Shown: positions 38,701-55,738 of the stretch, piece by piece
How the letters are laid out: each line of letters begins with the position of its first letter
How positions within the stretch are numbered: position 1 is the first letter of the stretch
DNA from: Stramonita haemastoma
Taxonomy: Eukaryota; Mollusca; Gastropoda; Neogastropoda; Muricidae
Reading direction: 5' to 3'
Length of the DNA: 64,000 bases
NCBI GenBank assembly: GCA_030674155.1
Contig: CM060318.1
Span: 73,691,271-73,755,270 of the forward strand
The notes under the pieces: model-generated
What the model saw: the letters and a program-made list of their open reading frames with translations, nothing else
What the model was told of the DNA's origin: nothing
Databases searched by the model: none
Made by a program: the position numbers and the translations under genes

Positions 38701-40674
38701 TCGCTTCTGTCTTATCACTTGTAGATGTTAACTTGACAATGCAGTGATGTTCTTACTGTTGGTAAATAAAGGGGGTGGTATTTTGAGCTGGATTTTCAGT
38801 CTGTGCAAGAGTTTCCATTCACAGTGATTCCCAACAGAGCCTTCTTGTAACCATGAAGACAGTCTTTGTGCCTCAGCCATTCATCCTGTCACTAAGGCAG
38901 CCATATTCTATTTCAGAAGTTGGTAGTTCAGAGTGATTGAAGAATACAATGTCAGTAATACTGAAATGTTTGTGGATTTTTTTCTCTCCCCAAAAAGCCG
39001 AGATTTCCGCCGTGAGGAGCGGGGCCACCGGGACATGCGGGAGGATTTCCGAGGGGATGGACGTGGTATGTCTGGGGGCAGCCGACCGGGTCACAGCAGC
39101 AGCAGTCGTGACAGCCGAAGTGAGTAGATGTGAAAATATATTCTGCCATTTGTAACAGAGTGTGGTAAGCTCCCCCGTTGTATAGGATTGGAGTGATATA
39201 GCAAGTCTCGTCGGTAATATTTTGCAAACATCTTGCTTGTGCGCACAAGCACCTAACTTAATGGCATCCGCCTTGCATTTCAGTCTCGGCCTTGTCTTTG
39301 GGGGGGGGGGGGGGGGGTAGGCAGTTTCTTTAGTGACTGACATCAATTATGAAGTTGTTACAGGATGATACGAATTTTACATATTCCCTGAAGTGTAGGC
39401 AAGCTGATCATAATATTTTTTCAAAATAGCTGCATGACTTTTTTCGAAGATGCCTGATAATGGAATGGTTGGTTATCATCTGTAGTTGCACAATTTGCAC
39501 ATAATCATCATTTGTATCATCTTGCTCATCTGTTTTCTTATTATACTTAGTTGGTGCTTGTTTAAAATCACAGGCAGTTGTTAGTAGTGATTATTTGTTG
39601 TATTCATCTGTCATTTGAAAAGTTAAGATAAAATACATAGTCCTACCAATTAATGATATGTCTCTACAGTGTATTTTTTAAAAAAAAAATTGTTTTAACC
39701 AAAAAAAAGTCTCTAAATTGTATTACAGCAGAAATGTCTAGAGAAAGTATCCTAACATGTACAATTGTGACACACTGTGTGCCTCTCTTTGTATGTGCGT
39801 TCTTTTTCTCCTTTTTGTCTTTCTTCCTTTTTTTTTTTTTTTTTTTTTTTTGGGTACAGAAGGGGGGGGGGGGGGGGGGGGCGTTATTTCTGGTATACAG
39901 TAAAAGCACAAGTTGAACACTATTGATAAGAGTTCAGATTCATCTGAAAATCCACTCTTCTTAAAGGAAAACTGTGTAAGAGTATGGGGGGCGGGTTTGA
40001 ACACAGATAAAACCTGTACATAGCAGAACGAAAATATGTGTAATAGAGAAAAAAAAAAGGGGGGGGGGGGGGGGGGGGGGGACTCTTCAATTGTTATTTC
40101 CATCTTGTTCTCTTCAGCTGATAATGAAGAGAAAAACAAAAATTGTCATTCTAAAAGGTACAGATCTTGTCATCAGGTTGTGTGACTACTTCTGAAGTCA
40201 TGAGATGGTGTTGGTGATCTGGGCTCCTGACACATTTTTGTTTGATTTGACGCATTAATTCAGGGCATACAAGAATATGTGCTGATGTGTTGTTGGAAAA
40301 GGGAACGTCATGCATAACTTAACTGTGCAATGTATTGTGCAGAAATGATGGGAGGTCGCACAACCTGGGGCTCTCCTGCGGATGGAAGCCACAGCAAATC
40401 CGAATCCAGCTGGGGGCGTGGAGGTATGGATAGCAGTTCAGGGTCTGGGGAGCGCTGGATGGGAAGCAGCAGTCTGGGGGGATCCCAGCATCAGCGAGCC
40501 AGTGGAAGTTCTAGCTACAGCACAGGAATAAGCACCTCCGGTGTAGGGGGTAGCAACATGTATATGTCATCAGGGGCACCTCAGAGCAGCAGTCTGATGA
40601 TGGGTGGAAGTACAATCTCTCGACAGCAAGACGCACGCTTCAACATCGCTGCCATTACTGCCAGGCGATTCTGA
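16736..40674 (+). CDS. SAFB: Scaffold attachment factor B (SAFB/SLTM family)
   Basis: A nuclear protein that binds matrix-attachment DNA through an SAP domain and RNA through an RRM, acting in chromatin organisation, transcription and splicing (family knowledge). Seventeen exons join with consistent phases to about 1,042 codons; SAFB and SLTM are about 915 and 1,034 aa. Order: SAP (about residues 10-45, [19 protein letters not shown]...LMERLQ); acidic, then Ala/Pro/Lys-rich disordered part (exons 3-6); RRM (about 505-585) with RNP2 LWVSGL and RNP1 RCYGFVTM and the family string [21 protein letters not shown]-rich and RS segments; [11 protein letters not shown] plus an ER/K helix (exons 11-13); R/G/S-rich tail ending in ARRF. 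Introns are large and full of transposons. Exon 5 has one extra base that breaks the frame. Invertebrates usually have one member, so orthology to SAFB versus SLTM is not resolved. Confidence 0.93.
16862..18108. other. SAFB intron 1, 5' part
   Basis: AT-rich intron with several TAGGCCTA-type words and a G run at 17893-17907. No bounded repeat recognised. Confidence 0.5.
19579..20524. mobile_element. hAT-like non-autonomous element nested in the pogo-like element
   Basis: Terminal inverted repeats CAGGGTTCGCG at both ends (right end CGCGAACCCTG), with further inward similarity (ACCGGTA in both halves). The 5-bp direct repeat GGATA flanks it at 19574-19578 and 20525-20529. CAGGGTTCGC-type ends are typical of hAT, which usually makes 8-bp duplications; 5-bp hAT groups are known. 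No transposase frame. It has its own SINE-B insertion. Confidence 0.75.
19928..20075 (-). mobile_element. SINE-B partial nested in the hAT-like element
   Basis: The 3' half of SINE-B on the minus strand, from the AT-rich tail (ATAGTGAGGATAGTGGAATA) through ACATCCAGTCCCCATGTGTA to CTTACGAAAAGCGG. Head and core are missing. Confidence 0.85.
20621..21615. other. SAFB intron 1, 3' part, with a dispersed repeat
   Basis: Intronic. About 20980-21260 resembles 57020-57300 (shared GCCTGACAAGTCAG, AAGTCTTTCTGG and GCAGAAAATAGA words in the same order), so it is a dispersed repeat of unknown class. Confidence 0.6.
21616..21712 (+). CDS. SAFB: SAFB exon 2
   Basis: Acceptor GGAATAG; phase 0 in, phase 1 out; donor GTAAGT. 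It reads [20 protein letters not shown] and completes the region just after the SAP domain. 97 bp. Confidence 0.9.
22136..23043 (+). mobile_element. SINE-E: 870-bp tRNA-headed retroposon with target-site duplication
   Basis: The element occupies 22155-23024. The direct repeat AACAACGCCAGAGCTACCA lies at 22136-22154 and 23025-23043; the first two bases could belong to the A-rich tail. The head GCCGCCATGGCGCTGTGGTT then has an A-box-like TGGCGCTGTGG and a perfect B box GGTTCGAATCC. The tail is A-rich with CA interruptions (22995-23024). The body is GC-rich, with GGGCCCGGTTG occurring twice (22390 and 22542), so it may be composite. No credible ORF. It lies in SAFB intron 2. Confidence 0.88.
23119..23156. 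repeat. (TG)n(AG)n microsatellite
   Basis: Short TG array followed by AG repeats in SAFB intron 2. Confidence 0.9.
23165..23526 (-). mobile_element. SINE-B, near full length
   Basis: Minus-strand copy with A box (TAGCCTAGTGGTCAG), B box (GGTTCGAGTCC), full core, the CGGTGGGAACAGATGAC block, GATATAAAAGAATAAA and an AT-rich tail. Confidence 0.92.
23527..24559. other. SAFB intron 2, nothing recognised
   Basis: AT-rich, with a C-rich patch at about 24030-24090. No gene or bounded element. Confidence 0.45.
24560..25345. repeat. Dispersed repeat R1, copy A (interrupted by a MITE)
   Basis: The flanks of the MITE match 46985-47640 in order. CATTTCAATTTGCAATAACT, GAATAGCCTTTTTATT, then after the MITE AAAATTGACCTCTGG, ACTCATTTAGTGGTGGAG and CACACATAATAAAA. 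R1's class is unknown. Confidence 0.7.
24794..25273. mobile_element. TTAA-bounded MITE, piggyBac-like
   Basis: The left end TTAACCCTTAGCACG and right end (inverted) TTAACCCTTTGACTG share TTAACCCTT, with TTAA as the target duplication. The left terminal 20 bp is duplicated in tandem (24772-24810). Inside, GGGATTTCC...GGAAATCCC at about 24940-24977 can form a hairpin. R1 copy B lacks this insertion. Confidence 0.7.
25527..25657 (+). CDS. SAFB: SAFB exon 3
   Basis: Acceptor CTGTTACAG; reads [20 protein letters not shown] and on, strongly acidic; donor GTAAAG; ends phase 0. 131 bp. Confidence 0.85.
25658..26522. other. SAFB intron 3
   Basis: Intronic sequence with no recognised element. Confidence 0.45.
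26523..26595 (+). CDS. SAFB: SAFB exon 4
   Basis: Acceptor GATCTGCAG, donor GTAACA. Reads [20 protein letters not shown] and MLAE, acidic. Phase 0 in, phase 1 out. 73 bp. Confidence 0.8.
26596..27810. other. SAFB intron 4
   Basis: No recognised element. About 26870-27150 is less AT-rich than the rest and could be an old repeat, but no second copy is seen here. Confidence 0.4.
27811..28853 (+). CDS. SAFB: SAFB exon 5, with one extra base
   Basis: Acceptor GTCCTGTAG, donor GTTTGT. The first part reads [20 protein letters not shown] (acidic); the second reads [15 protein letters not shown], then Ala/Pro/Lys-rich, then EKDGKPVKR. The frame shifts by one base between 28120 and 28140. Dropping one A of the AAA at 28129-28131 gives [13 protein letters not shown] without a stop, and makes 1,042 bp, phase 1 in and phase 2 out as the neighbours need. 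Confidence 0.85.
28854..31096. other. SAFB intron 5
   Basis: Long AT-rich intron. A (CT)n microsatellite lies at 29653-29766. Poly-T and poly-A runs are common. No exon or bounded transposon recognised. Confidence 0.5.
29653..29766. repeat. (CT)n microsatellite
   Basis: CT repeats with CC interruptions. Confidence 0.93.
31097..31137 (+). CDS. SAFB: SAFB exon 6 (41 bp)
   Basis: Acceptor TTTTCTTACAG, donor GTAAGT. Reads [14 protein letters not shown] in a phase that joins both neighbours (phase 2 in, phase 1 out). Too short to be recognised alone; phase and splice sites decide it. Confidence 0.75.
31138..31842. other. SAFB intron 6
   Basis: AT-rich intronic sequence, nothing recognised. Confidence 0.4.
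31843..31934 (+). CDS. SAFB: SAFB exon 7 (RRM, first half)
   Basis: Acceptor CATGTTGCAG, donor GTGAGT. Reads [20 protein letters not shown] and [17 protein letters not shown] is RNP2 and the whole string is diagnostic of SAFB/SLTM. 92 bp. Confidence 0.95.
32280..32575 (-). mobile_element. SINE-A copy 3 with target-site duplication
   Basis: Full-length minus-strand copy in SAFB intron 7: A box, B box GGTTCGATCCC and body match copies 1 and 2. The tail ends in TTTAACTTTTAACTT. The 14-bp direct repeat CAGGCTCTTATTGT flanks it at 32266-32279 and 32576-32589. Confidence 0.92.
32714..32863 (+). CDS. SAFB: SAFB exon 8 (RRM, second half)
   Basis: Acceptor GTATTGCAG, donor GTGTGT. Reads [23 protein letters not shown], then [20 protein letters not shown] and ER. 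RNP1 (RCYGFVTM) is intact. 150 bp, phase 0 both sides. Confidence 0.96.
32864..33658. other. SAFB intron 8 with a short dispersed block
   Basis: A segment at about 33250-33310 (ACTTCTGTGGTCAGTGGGGC...ATAAACAACATGATTAGA) has a near copy at 35680-35740 in intron 11. Otherwise unremarkable. Confidence 0.5.
33659..33767 (+). CDS. SAFB: SAFB exon 9
   Basis: Acceptor CTGTCTACAG, donor GTAAGG. Reads [20 protein letters not shown], then Lys/Glu-rich to SVTG. Phase 0 in, phase 1 out. It directly follows the RRM, where the family has a basic disordered linker. 109 bp. Confidence 0.8.
34229..34339 (+). CDS. SAFB: SAFB exon 10
   Basis: Acceptor CCCACATAG, donor GTTTGT. Reads [20 protein letters not shown] and [17 protein letters not shown], lysine/aspartate-rich. 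Phase 1 both sides. 111 bp. Confidence 0.82.
34701..34817 (+). repeat. Triplicated 40-bp unit carrying the exon-11 splice acceptor
   Basis: Three tandem units (34701-34740, 34741-34780, 34781-34817; the third lacks 3 bp), each ending in CTGTTGCCTTACAGAT. Three pyrimidine-tract/AG acceptors therefore stand in a row, at AG 34737-34738, 34777-34778 and 34814-34815. Only the last keeps the reading frame. Confidence 0.93.
34816..34943 (+). CDS. SAFB: SAFB exon 11
   Basis: Acceptor TTGCCTTACAG (the third of three), donor GTATGG. Reads [20 protein letters not shown] (RS/GR repeats), then [13 protein letters not shown]. The last string is the family motif before the ER/K helix. 128 bp. Confidence 0.92.
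35056..35570. mobile_element. TTAA-bounded MITE 2, piggyBac-like
   Basis: Left end TTAACCTTCCTGACACC, right end (inverted) TTAACCCTTTCAATACGG, with TTAA at both edges. The left part is a 50-bp tandem duplication (units from 35061 and 35111). An internal stretch (GGGGCCTGTCAGTGTAAATAG...CTAGGAATTCCC) resembles 59820-59888, a likely fragment of the same family. Confidence 0.6.
36009..36172 (+). CDS. SAFB: SAFB exon 12
   Basis: Acceptor TTGAACAG, donor GTAATA. Reads [20 protein letters not shown] and on to LEREREKLR: the ER/K-rich single-helix part of SAFB. Phase 0 in, phase 2 out. 164 bp. Confidence 0.92.
36315..36692 (+). mobile_element. SINE-D copy immediately upstream of SAFB exon 13
   Basis: Head TGCTGTGGTCTAGAGGTAAC (A box) and a degenerate B box GGTTGAATCCC. 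Then GAGTGATGGTCTGGGTGCTG, the core CTTTTGGATGAAATGATAAAC, AGAGAGTTGTC, and GGTGGCGCTGCTCTTGTGGG. It matches 57833-58230 along its length. It ends about 20 bp before the exon. Confidence 0.85.
36714..36824 (+). CDS. SAFB: SAFB exon 13
   Basis: Acceptor ATATGTGCAG, donor GTAATT. Reads [20 protein letters not shown] and on to ENLRRDQDR, the end of the ER/K helix. A TACTAAT branch-site-like word lies at 36681-36687. 111 bp. Confidence 0.9.
37313..37435 (+). CDS. SAFB: SAFB exon 14
   Basis: Acceptor TTAATCACAG, donor GTAAGT. Reads [20 protein letters not shown], then [20 protein letters not shown]. 123 bp, phase 2 both sides. Confidence 0.88.
37436..38137. other. SAFB intron 14
   Basis: AT-rich, nothing recognised. 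Confidence 0.4.
38138..38314 (+). CDS. SAFB: SAFB exon 15
   Basis: Acceptor TGTGTTCAG, donor GTGAGG. Reads [20 protein letters not shown] and then an R/D/E-rich run to FGDRGFDSR. 177 bp, phase 2 both sides. Confidence 0.88.
38315..38997. other. SAFB intron 15
   Basis: AT-rich, with a G run near 38480-38496. Nothing else recognised. Confidence 0.4.
38998..39119 (+). CDS. SAFB: SAFB exon 16
   Basis: Acceptor CCCCAAAAAG (weak pyrimidine tract next to it), donor A|GTGAGT. Reads [20 protein letters not shown] and a Gly/Ser/Arg run. Reading through the donor gives a stop (DSRSE*), so intron retention would make a shorter C-terminus. 122 bp. Confidence 0.88.
39120..40342. other. SAFB intron 16 with poly-G and poly-T runs
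   Basis: Long homopolymers: G at 39301-39317, T at 39828-39851, G at 39862-39881 and G at 40060-40081. No exon seen. Confidence 0.6.
40343..40674 (+). CDS. SAFB: SAFB exon 17 (last coding exon)
   Basis: Acceptor TATTGTGCAG, then [20 protein letters not shown], a Ser/Gly-rich run, MMMGG-like SLMMGGST and the end [14 protein letters not shown] before TGA at 40672-40674. 332 bp, phase 1 in. Confidence 0.92.
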
Positions 40675-41205
40675 TGTTCTGGGATGCTGTGTAACTAGAG
40701 TATTTGTTGGTTTTAGCTGCATCGTGACAGATCATGCATGTGGCTGCCTTCATTGGTGCTTTCTGGCCAGCAAGGATTTGTAATAAAAGAGACAGCCACA
40801 CTGTCATAGAGTTGGTTTTGCAGGCTATGTGGAAGACTGTGTCCATAGCTGAATTCCCATTTGAAATTTGACTCTGGTCAAGGGATATTTCTGTTCATAT
40901 TGTGATGATAATGTCTTGCGTTATGGTTTTAATACTGAAAATGATTAAACACATCAGAACAATGGATTTTCTGGAATGCTTGTGTCAGTATCGTGAAAAA
41001 AGTCTCATCTGATTGAGTGATTATCTGCTTTCCAATGATGTGCTATTGACTGAATGGTTGGTTGGGTTTCTTTTAAAAAGATTATCTTCAGGGTGTGGGT
41101 AAAGGAGTGATTTGGGGAGAAACAAGGTTCAGGCAGGAGTTCAGATTTGTAATCGTGTGGTCTTTTTTCACCTGTTTTATTTCAAACTTTTTTTTTAATA
41201 CACAG
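40675..41205 (+). other. SAFB: SAFB 3' UTR (probable)
   Basis: Follows the stop codon. A first polyadenylation signal, AATAAAAG, lies at about 40781; another AATAAA is at 41519-41524. Which one is used cannot be read from sequence. Confidence 0.5.
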
Positions 41206-41618
41206 TTAGCCGGACTTCATTTAATCTTAGTAGCGTTGCTCCAGAATGTTTTGGGATGACACTGCTAGGCCGCATGGTAAAGGCCTCCTGGTATATCCGG
41301 GAAAATCTTGGATGACCTAGGTGATGTAATTGACAGGTTACTTTTGATTTCAAAGGTCACACAATAGGGCCATTGCAGGGTATATAAAAGGGTTGAAGTC
41401 ATTCCGCTCATAGGAGCAGCAGATTTCTTTTAGTGGTTTAGGGGTCCTTTTTTTCTGTATCTCTTTTAGGCTGTGAAACAATTGATATACTGCATGCTGT
41501 CTTCTTGGCTATATACAAAATAAAGCCATCACGTTTTGATCATAGAAAGCCACCATTGGCACTAAATGAGTTTCACTGCCATGATGATTGCGATGTCACT
41601 GATCATTTAGCCGGACTT
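41206..41618 (+). repeat. Direct-repeat-bounded segment with TATA box and poly(A) signal (solo-LTR-like?)
   Basis: The 12-bp direct repeat TTAGCCGGACTT at 41206-41217 and 41607-41618 bounds 389 bp. Inside, TATATAAAAG at 41381-41390 is followed about 130 bp later by AATAAA at 41519-41524, a U3-R-like spacing. TG...CA ends are not evident and no second copy is seen, so the LTR reading is weak; it may just be SAFB 3' UTR. Confidence 0.3.
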
Positions 41619-41789
41619 TTCTTGAGGACTTGAGAACTGACAAAGTGATGTACACTCCTTTTCTTTTTTCTTTTTTTTATAAACTAATGTCAAGAGATAG
41701 GACTGACCTACTCATGCTTATTTTTTGTTTGTTTTTTTCATGATTGTGAACAGAATCTATTGCAATGGAATTAGTACTTGTAGTAGTAG

Positions 41790-42330
41790 TAGGCATCCAT
41801 CAGTCTCGGAAGACTATGGAGTTGCGTTCTAGTCTTTAGAGCGCATAGCCTGGGTAAGTAAGTATGGAGGGCAAGCTGTTACCCATGCAGCAGGCCCCCC
41901 CTCTCCACGCCACTGGAATGATCCATTGGAAAGGCAATGACCGATACAAATGGTTCCAGTGCTGTCGCAGGAGCCACCAGAACGTTGCCATATACAGCTC
42001 CGAGCTGCCCTGGGACTCCAACTCCCCAATTTTTTGTGTCTAAACACGACACCTGTGTGCATGCTGGTGTTTTGGTTTTTTTGTTTTGTTTTTATAATTT
42101 TGTCATCTGCTCCTACCAGCACACGATGGCCTGCTCTTCCGAAAGGCGGACGGGGTTTTAACGTGTGCACAAGATGTTCTGCGTGCGTTGCACACGGGGC
42201 CTCAGTTTATAGTCTTATCCGAATGACTTTGACATTCAGTTCAATTTTTTCGTCAAACTGGGAAGAAAGGGCAAGGCTGGGTACAACCCAGAAACTCATG
42301 GTTTACATATTGGCAGATGAACGTCTTAAC
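41790..42330. repeat. Dispersed repeat with a SINE-B core fragment
   Basis: CATCAGTCTCGGAAGACTATGG begins a block that resembles 60080-60300 (GCCCCTCAGTCTCATACTAT, AAGGCAATGACCGAT). SINE-B core and 3' sequence on the minus strand follows at 42092-42230. Confidence 0.65.
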
Positions 42331-43899
42331 CATCCTGCTACCTGCCTTGGAATAAGAGTCATACAAAAATGTATTTTCTATTAAAAAATAAAAAAAAAAA
42401 GAATGCATTTTCTAAAGTTTCCAATGATGTAAGTAGTTGATTTGTACATAATTGTTAGTACTAATGGTTAGGATACCCCATCTGGCTTCAAAACTTCACT
42501 GCCCAGTGTTAATTCAACCAGCAGCACTGAATTCTCTGTAGAGATTTTTCATGCTACTAGGGTTAAAAATACTGGGGGGTTGTGGTTTTTTTTTTTAATT
42601 AACAGGGGCTTGGTGATGTTTGTTGGTGAAAATGTTCTGTTGTGAGGAATGACAAGTAAATGTGAATAGCATGTGTACAAAGAATATTTCGTATAACACA
42701 TTGATGGTATGCTGCTGTATTGATGCATCTGTATAAAATATGAAGATAAACAAATGTGTGTATGTGTTGTTGGAGAATGGTGAATGTATGCAGTTAGTCA
42801 CTCTCTCTGGGGTCGAGTCGACCTAGATTGCCTGACTGGTGTGGTGTTCATCCCACTTTTACTTTGACGTGGATCAGAATCTGCTTTCATAAGGGGTTTT
42901 TCCCCAACTTCATTTTGAACCAGATATATGCCACAGCATCTGCCTGTAGTTAGCTCTTTAACCCTCTTAGTCCCGATCCAGGATTTGCAATTTGCCAGGA
43001 TTGAATAATTACCCCCCCTAAGTCCCGATCTGGGATTTGCCAGGATTTACACACAGTAGATATCCATCATGCTGTGACCATCACTAATTGCTACCACATG
43101 TTAAACCTCAATCAGGCTAGAAGGAGAAATCCTGTGGAGTGTCTGGAAGAAATTATAGCTGCTGGTAGGAGGAAAAGGCCAGCGAGCATGTGTGCCTGAC
43201 CTGATTTTGTGATGGAATGCGAAATCTAGGGGCAGTTTGTGTTCAGAGAGTCCGAATGCAAGAGGATTAAACTAACAGTTTGGAATGTGATGCTCAAACC
43301 CTACAAGATGGAATTTCTTTGGTATTACAAATCTATCACCATAAAAATGTACAGACAAGAAAAGAACCCAGAACTTGTTACTATGAACACAGTGTACAAT
43401 AAGAAAATGGCAGATGGTGGAAAACTGAATTAGATTTACTATTACCATTCATACAGCTTGGGACCAGCTTTTTTACAAGTGTTTTCTGCTTCCACAAAGA
43501 TAGCAGGCTTTAACAGCAAGTGCTGTTAAACGGTACTTCCAATATACCATGCTATAAGATGATAGATGGAACCTACAGTGAAATTACAATTATCCTTGCT
43601 GTCTCAACTTTTGCAACTGACGTTCGTATCCTGCTGTTCCCACACTGCTCATTTTGATCTCTCCTCCCCAAACATACCCGTCTCACCATGGTACATCCTT
43701 GGGGGTCAGAAATATCCGAGAGCTTTTCAAGTAAGGCCACATGGGGCCGCTGATTAAGAGGGCCCTGCACTGCAGTTTGTGTTCTCTCTCTCTCAGCGCT
43801 CCGTTTCCAGATACGGTGCATAGTGCTTGGTTTACTCTTGTGCTGATAACTTGACAGGAGGTATGGCCTCAACTGACACCTGCCGATCCCAAACTGCTT
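42331..43899. other. Intergenic between SAFB and TEKT4
   Basis: No gene seen. A short imperfect tandem (TTAGTCCCGATCCAGGATTTG / TAAGTCCCGATCTGGGATTTG) lies at 42967-43042. The 63-codon frames at 43239 and 43566 look like chance. Confidence 0.45.
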
Positions 43900-44190
43900 G
43901 TTTCAGTGTACAGATTGCATGCAGGGTATATTCACGTTTCCATAACCCACCAAACGCTGACATGAATTACTGGATCTTTAACGTGCATATTTGGTCTTCT
44001 GCATGTGTACATACATGAAAGGATTCAAGGCACTGGCAGGTCTGCACTTGAAGTTGACCTTGAAGATCATACAAATCCCCACCCTTAATTCACCAGATGC
44101 TGCCACTGACATTTCAAACCCACACATTGACCTGCGGGATTCAAGTCAAACGATCTTGATCAGTTGACTAGTGTCCATCTGTGGTTTTCA
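43900..44190 (-). mobile_element. SINE-G, degenerate tRNA-headed SINE
   Basis: Minus strand: a decayed head (GACACTAGTCAACTG..., B-box-like GGTTTGAAATG), then TGGTGAATTAAGGGTGGGGA, AAGGTCAACTTCAAGTGCAG, CAGTGCCTTGAATCC, AAGACCAAATATGCACGTTA, AAGATCCAGTAATTCATGTC, and GGTGGGTTATGGAAAC. This order recalls a tRNA SINE I associate with gastropods. Confidence 0.55.
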
Positions 44191-44261
44191 GTGGTGCCTG
44201 ATCTGAGCCAACATATGCATGACATCACCTTCTAAATCCCTTAATGGTGGTTTTCTAAGTG

Positions 44262-44460
44262 GGGTCAATTAGCACCGGCTGGCCCCAACTGGACTGGGTT
44301 AGGATGGAATGGATAGCAGCCATGAGTTGCTGGAAGTGGGGAAAAATTACTGCTGTTAATGGGAGACTGGTCTGAAGCCAAGGCACAGGAATGGTCACCC
44401 ACCTACAAGGCAACCACACCCAGTGTAGCTTAGAGAGAGCAAGTGCCCTGACCACTGAGT
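44262..44460. repeat. Dispersed repeat also present at 2937-3020
   Basis: GCACCGGCTGGCCCCAACTG...GGAATGGATAGCAGC resembles the reverse complement of 2937-3020. Confidence 0.55.
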
Positions 44461-45069
44461 CTGAGCTGTCACATTCCCATGATAAATGTACAAATATATT
44501 TGAATGAAAAATCTTGCCTGCAGAGTCTGATCATTTTTACCTGCAGTCGCCTCCAATATGCAATCCTTTCAGTAAGGTAGAACAGAGTGAAAAAAAGAAA
44601 ATGTTTCAGGATTTTGCTTGATTTCTTTGGTGGTAACAAATTTCCTGACGCAATGTCATTACTCTGACACCCGGCTTCATTTTGAACCCTACATGCGTAA
44701 GTGTAGTGAGAATCCATAGTAAGTGACAAGTCTTGATTCACCCTGGAAAGGCTCAGTAAACTTGTACGTTAATAACATAGTAGAAAACTCTCAGCACTGG
44801 TCTACATCATTTGTGGTTTAATGTATACTCTGACTGGCTGAAATGACATCATGATGGAATTGGAAGCTGGTGCGAATGGCCCCAAATGTATGACAGGAAA
44901 GTAGTTTTTGTTTTTAACATGTATAAATGCATGTTCTTTTCATTTACTGTCTGCTCATTCCAGTGAGGCAAGATAAGCATGTGAAGAAATTTTTCTGATC
45001 TTGTAATCTATATACTTGAACACATTTTCTCAACACACACAGGAGAGAGAGAGGTACAACAAAAAAAAG

Positions 45070-45110
45070 ATCTGACTCAATAAAGATTTTCATTGTCTTT
45101 ATTCATTATT
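45070..45110. terminator. Opposed poly(A) signals between SAFB and TEKT4
   Basis: AATAAAGATTTTCATTGTC on the plus strand at about 45079, and GAATAAAGAC on the minus strand at about 45096-45105, lie back to back. The minus-strand copy is a plausible TEKT4 3' end, about 720 bp after its stop. Confidence 0.4.
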
Positions 45111-45820
45111 GTAACTAAAAGTTCTTTTTGATGTACTTTATTGGCCCACAGGTATAAAAGATTATCTCAGGTGATCTGACTGCAGTGGGCATGGCAATTT
45201 AATACTGAAAAAAGCATCATACACAGCACGGCAACAGTCTGTGAGAGAGAGGTCAGGAAAGACAGACACCTGGAAGAGAATAGGGACAGAGAGCTACATC
45301 TCCAAATTTTGAAGATGAAAACTGCAGTCTTGGAGATATGTACAAAGAATGTCACAGTCAATTTATAGACAAAAGTCAGGACACACAAACTGACCAAGCA
45401 CTCATTCTATAACAACAAACATATACACATGTACATATTTTAGTAGTAAATATGATGAGGGGGGAAAAAAAAGTCTGTCAACATTTTGCACATAATAACA
45501 ACAATGGTAGGACTGGAGTGAGGATGTGAAATGCATGTTTTCATTACCAGGGTGTGGTAGGCAGATTGGTTGCAAGATAGGCAGCAGTAAACACAGGCAG
45601 CAGTTATAATTTAGAAAGTAGTGTTCATGAAAATACTAAAAGCTGTGTTCTTATTGTTTAAAGAAAAAAAAAAAAAAAAAGGATGACCAAAACAAACCCA
45701 CTTATTTGTTTCTAGTCAGTTTGAACCAACCGGAACAAATAATTTTCAAGGAGACAGAGAAAAGGGATGGTGTTTTACATGACTGATTAAAAGTGTTCTT
45801 TGTGGGAGAAGCGTTCACAG

Positions 45821-54706
<8,886 letters not shown>

Positions 54707-55300
54707 TTTCGGTGTAGATGATGACTCGGACAGTGGTCTGCTGAGTGGCTGTATACAAGGTGAGCTCTCAGCGTTGCTACACACCTGGCCACCTACGTTG
54801 TTAACGGCAACCAAGCAGCTTGACAGGGTCGTCAGGGGAAGTACATGGCGCCTCTAGTGGTTTGTCCAAGTCCAATAATTCTCACCTGTGCGAGTTAGTA
54901 AGAGTTATCGAACGTTGACATGACTGCTAACTTTCACTTTTGGCAGTTTTGTTACAGAAAAAAGTCCCAAAAGTGAAAATAGGTATTTTATTCGGTGAAA
55001 ATAATGTCAAATCATTGACTCATTTTGAGACATGAAATGTGCTCCAGACTGGTAGAACTCTAGGAAAAACAGTATGGACAAGTGGAATCGCTGCGGCAGA
55101 CTGCGTACTTCGCCATATAGAAGAAGAAATCATTGAGTGCTTACGGAACTCTGGAACGTTTTTGATAATAACTCTGGGCAATCTAATCAATTTTTGTTTT
55201 TATTTCACGACAATGACTGTTAATTGAGTGATTGGATAGAGTCATCTTTTTATCTTTCACAGTGCTACGAAGAATATCGATTAGTTTGGGTGTAGACCTT
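54707..55300 (-). promoter_or_regulatory. TEKT4 upstream region
   Basis: GC-richer for about 150 bp upstream of the start, then AT-rich. GTTGTTAACGGCAACCAAG at about 54798-54816 contains a GTTRCC-Y..-GGCAAC-like arrangement, which resembles an RFX/X-box site typical of ciliary genes, about 100 bp upstream of the ATG. This is suggestive only. Confidence 0.35.
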
Positions 55301-55307
55301 AACAGTG

Positions 55308-55599
55308 CCCCCCCCCCCCCCCCCCCCCTCCAAATTGCTTTGCCCTTTTGCGCGATCGCGCACGCGCGTGTGTGTAATATTTCTTTCTTTCCTTTTCCAC
55401 AGAGTAAAATAAGATAAAATGTTCATGCATTTAAGGTGAAATACAGTTTTCATCTTGAGAAATCAATTAATAGGCCTGTAGCTAAATTTCTTGTTTAAAA
55501 ACCAAACTTCAATTCAATTCAAATTATTTTATTATCTCAAAAAAAGAGAATTTCTGGCAGGTTACAACATACATACATACATACATACATACATACTAC

Positions 55600-55666
<67 letters not shown>
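55308..55666. repeat. Poly-C, (CATA)n and (AT)n
   Basis: C run at 55309-55328, CATA repeats at 55567-55597 and an AT array at 55603-55666, with unique sequence between. Confidence 0.92.
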
Positions 55667-55669
<3 letters not shown>

Positions 55670-55738
55670 ATTTGTTGAGGTTGGTTTTTTGTTGTTGTTG
55701 TTTGTTGTTTTTTTTTTTTTTTGGGGGGGGGTTGGTCT

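Noticed and set aside
39653..40139. Pro/Lys/Phe-rich frames on both strands
   Set aside because: Translations of poly-G, poly-T and poly-A runs inside a SAFB intron.
43566..43872. Short frames on both strands
   Set aside because: They lie next to a degenerate SINE and have no start context or homology that I recognise.
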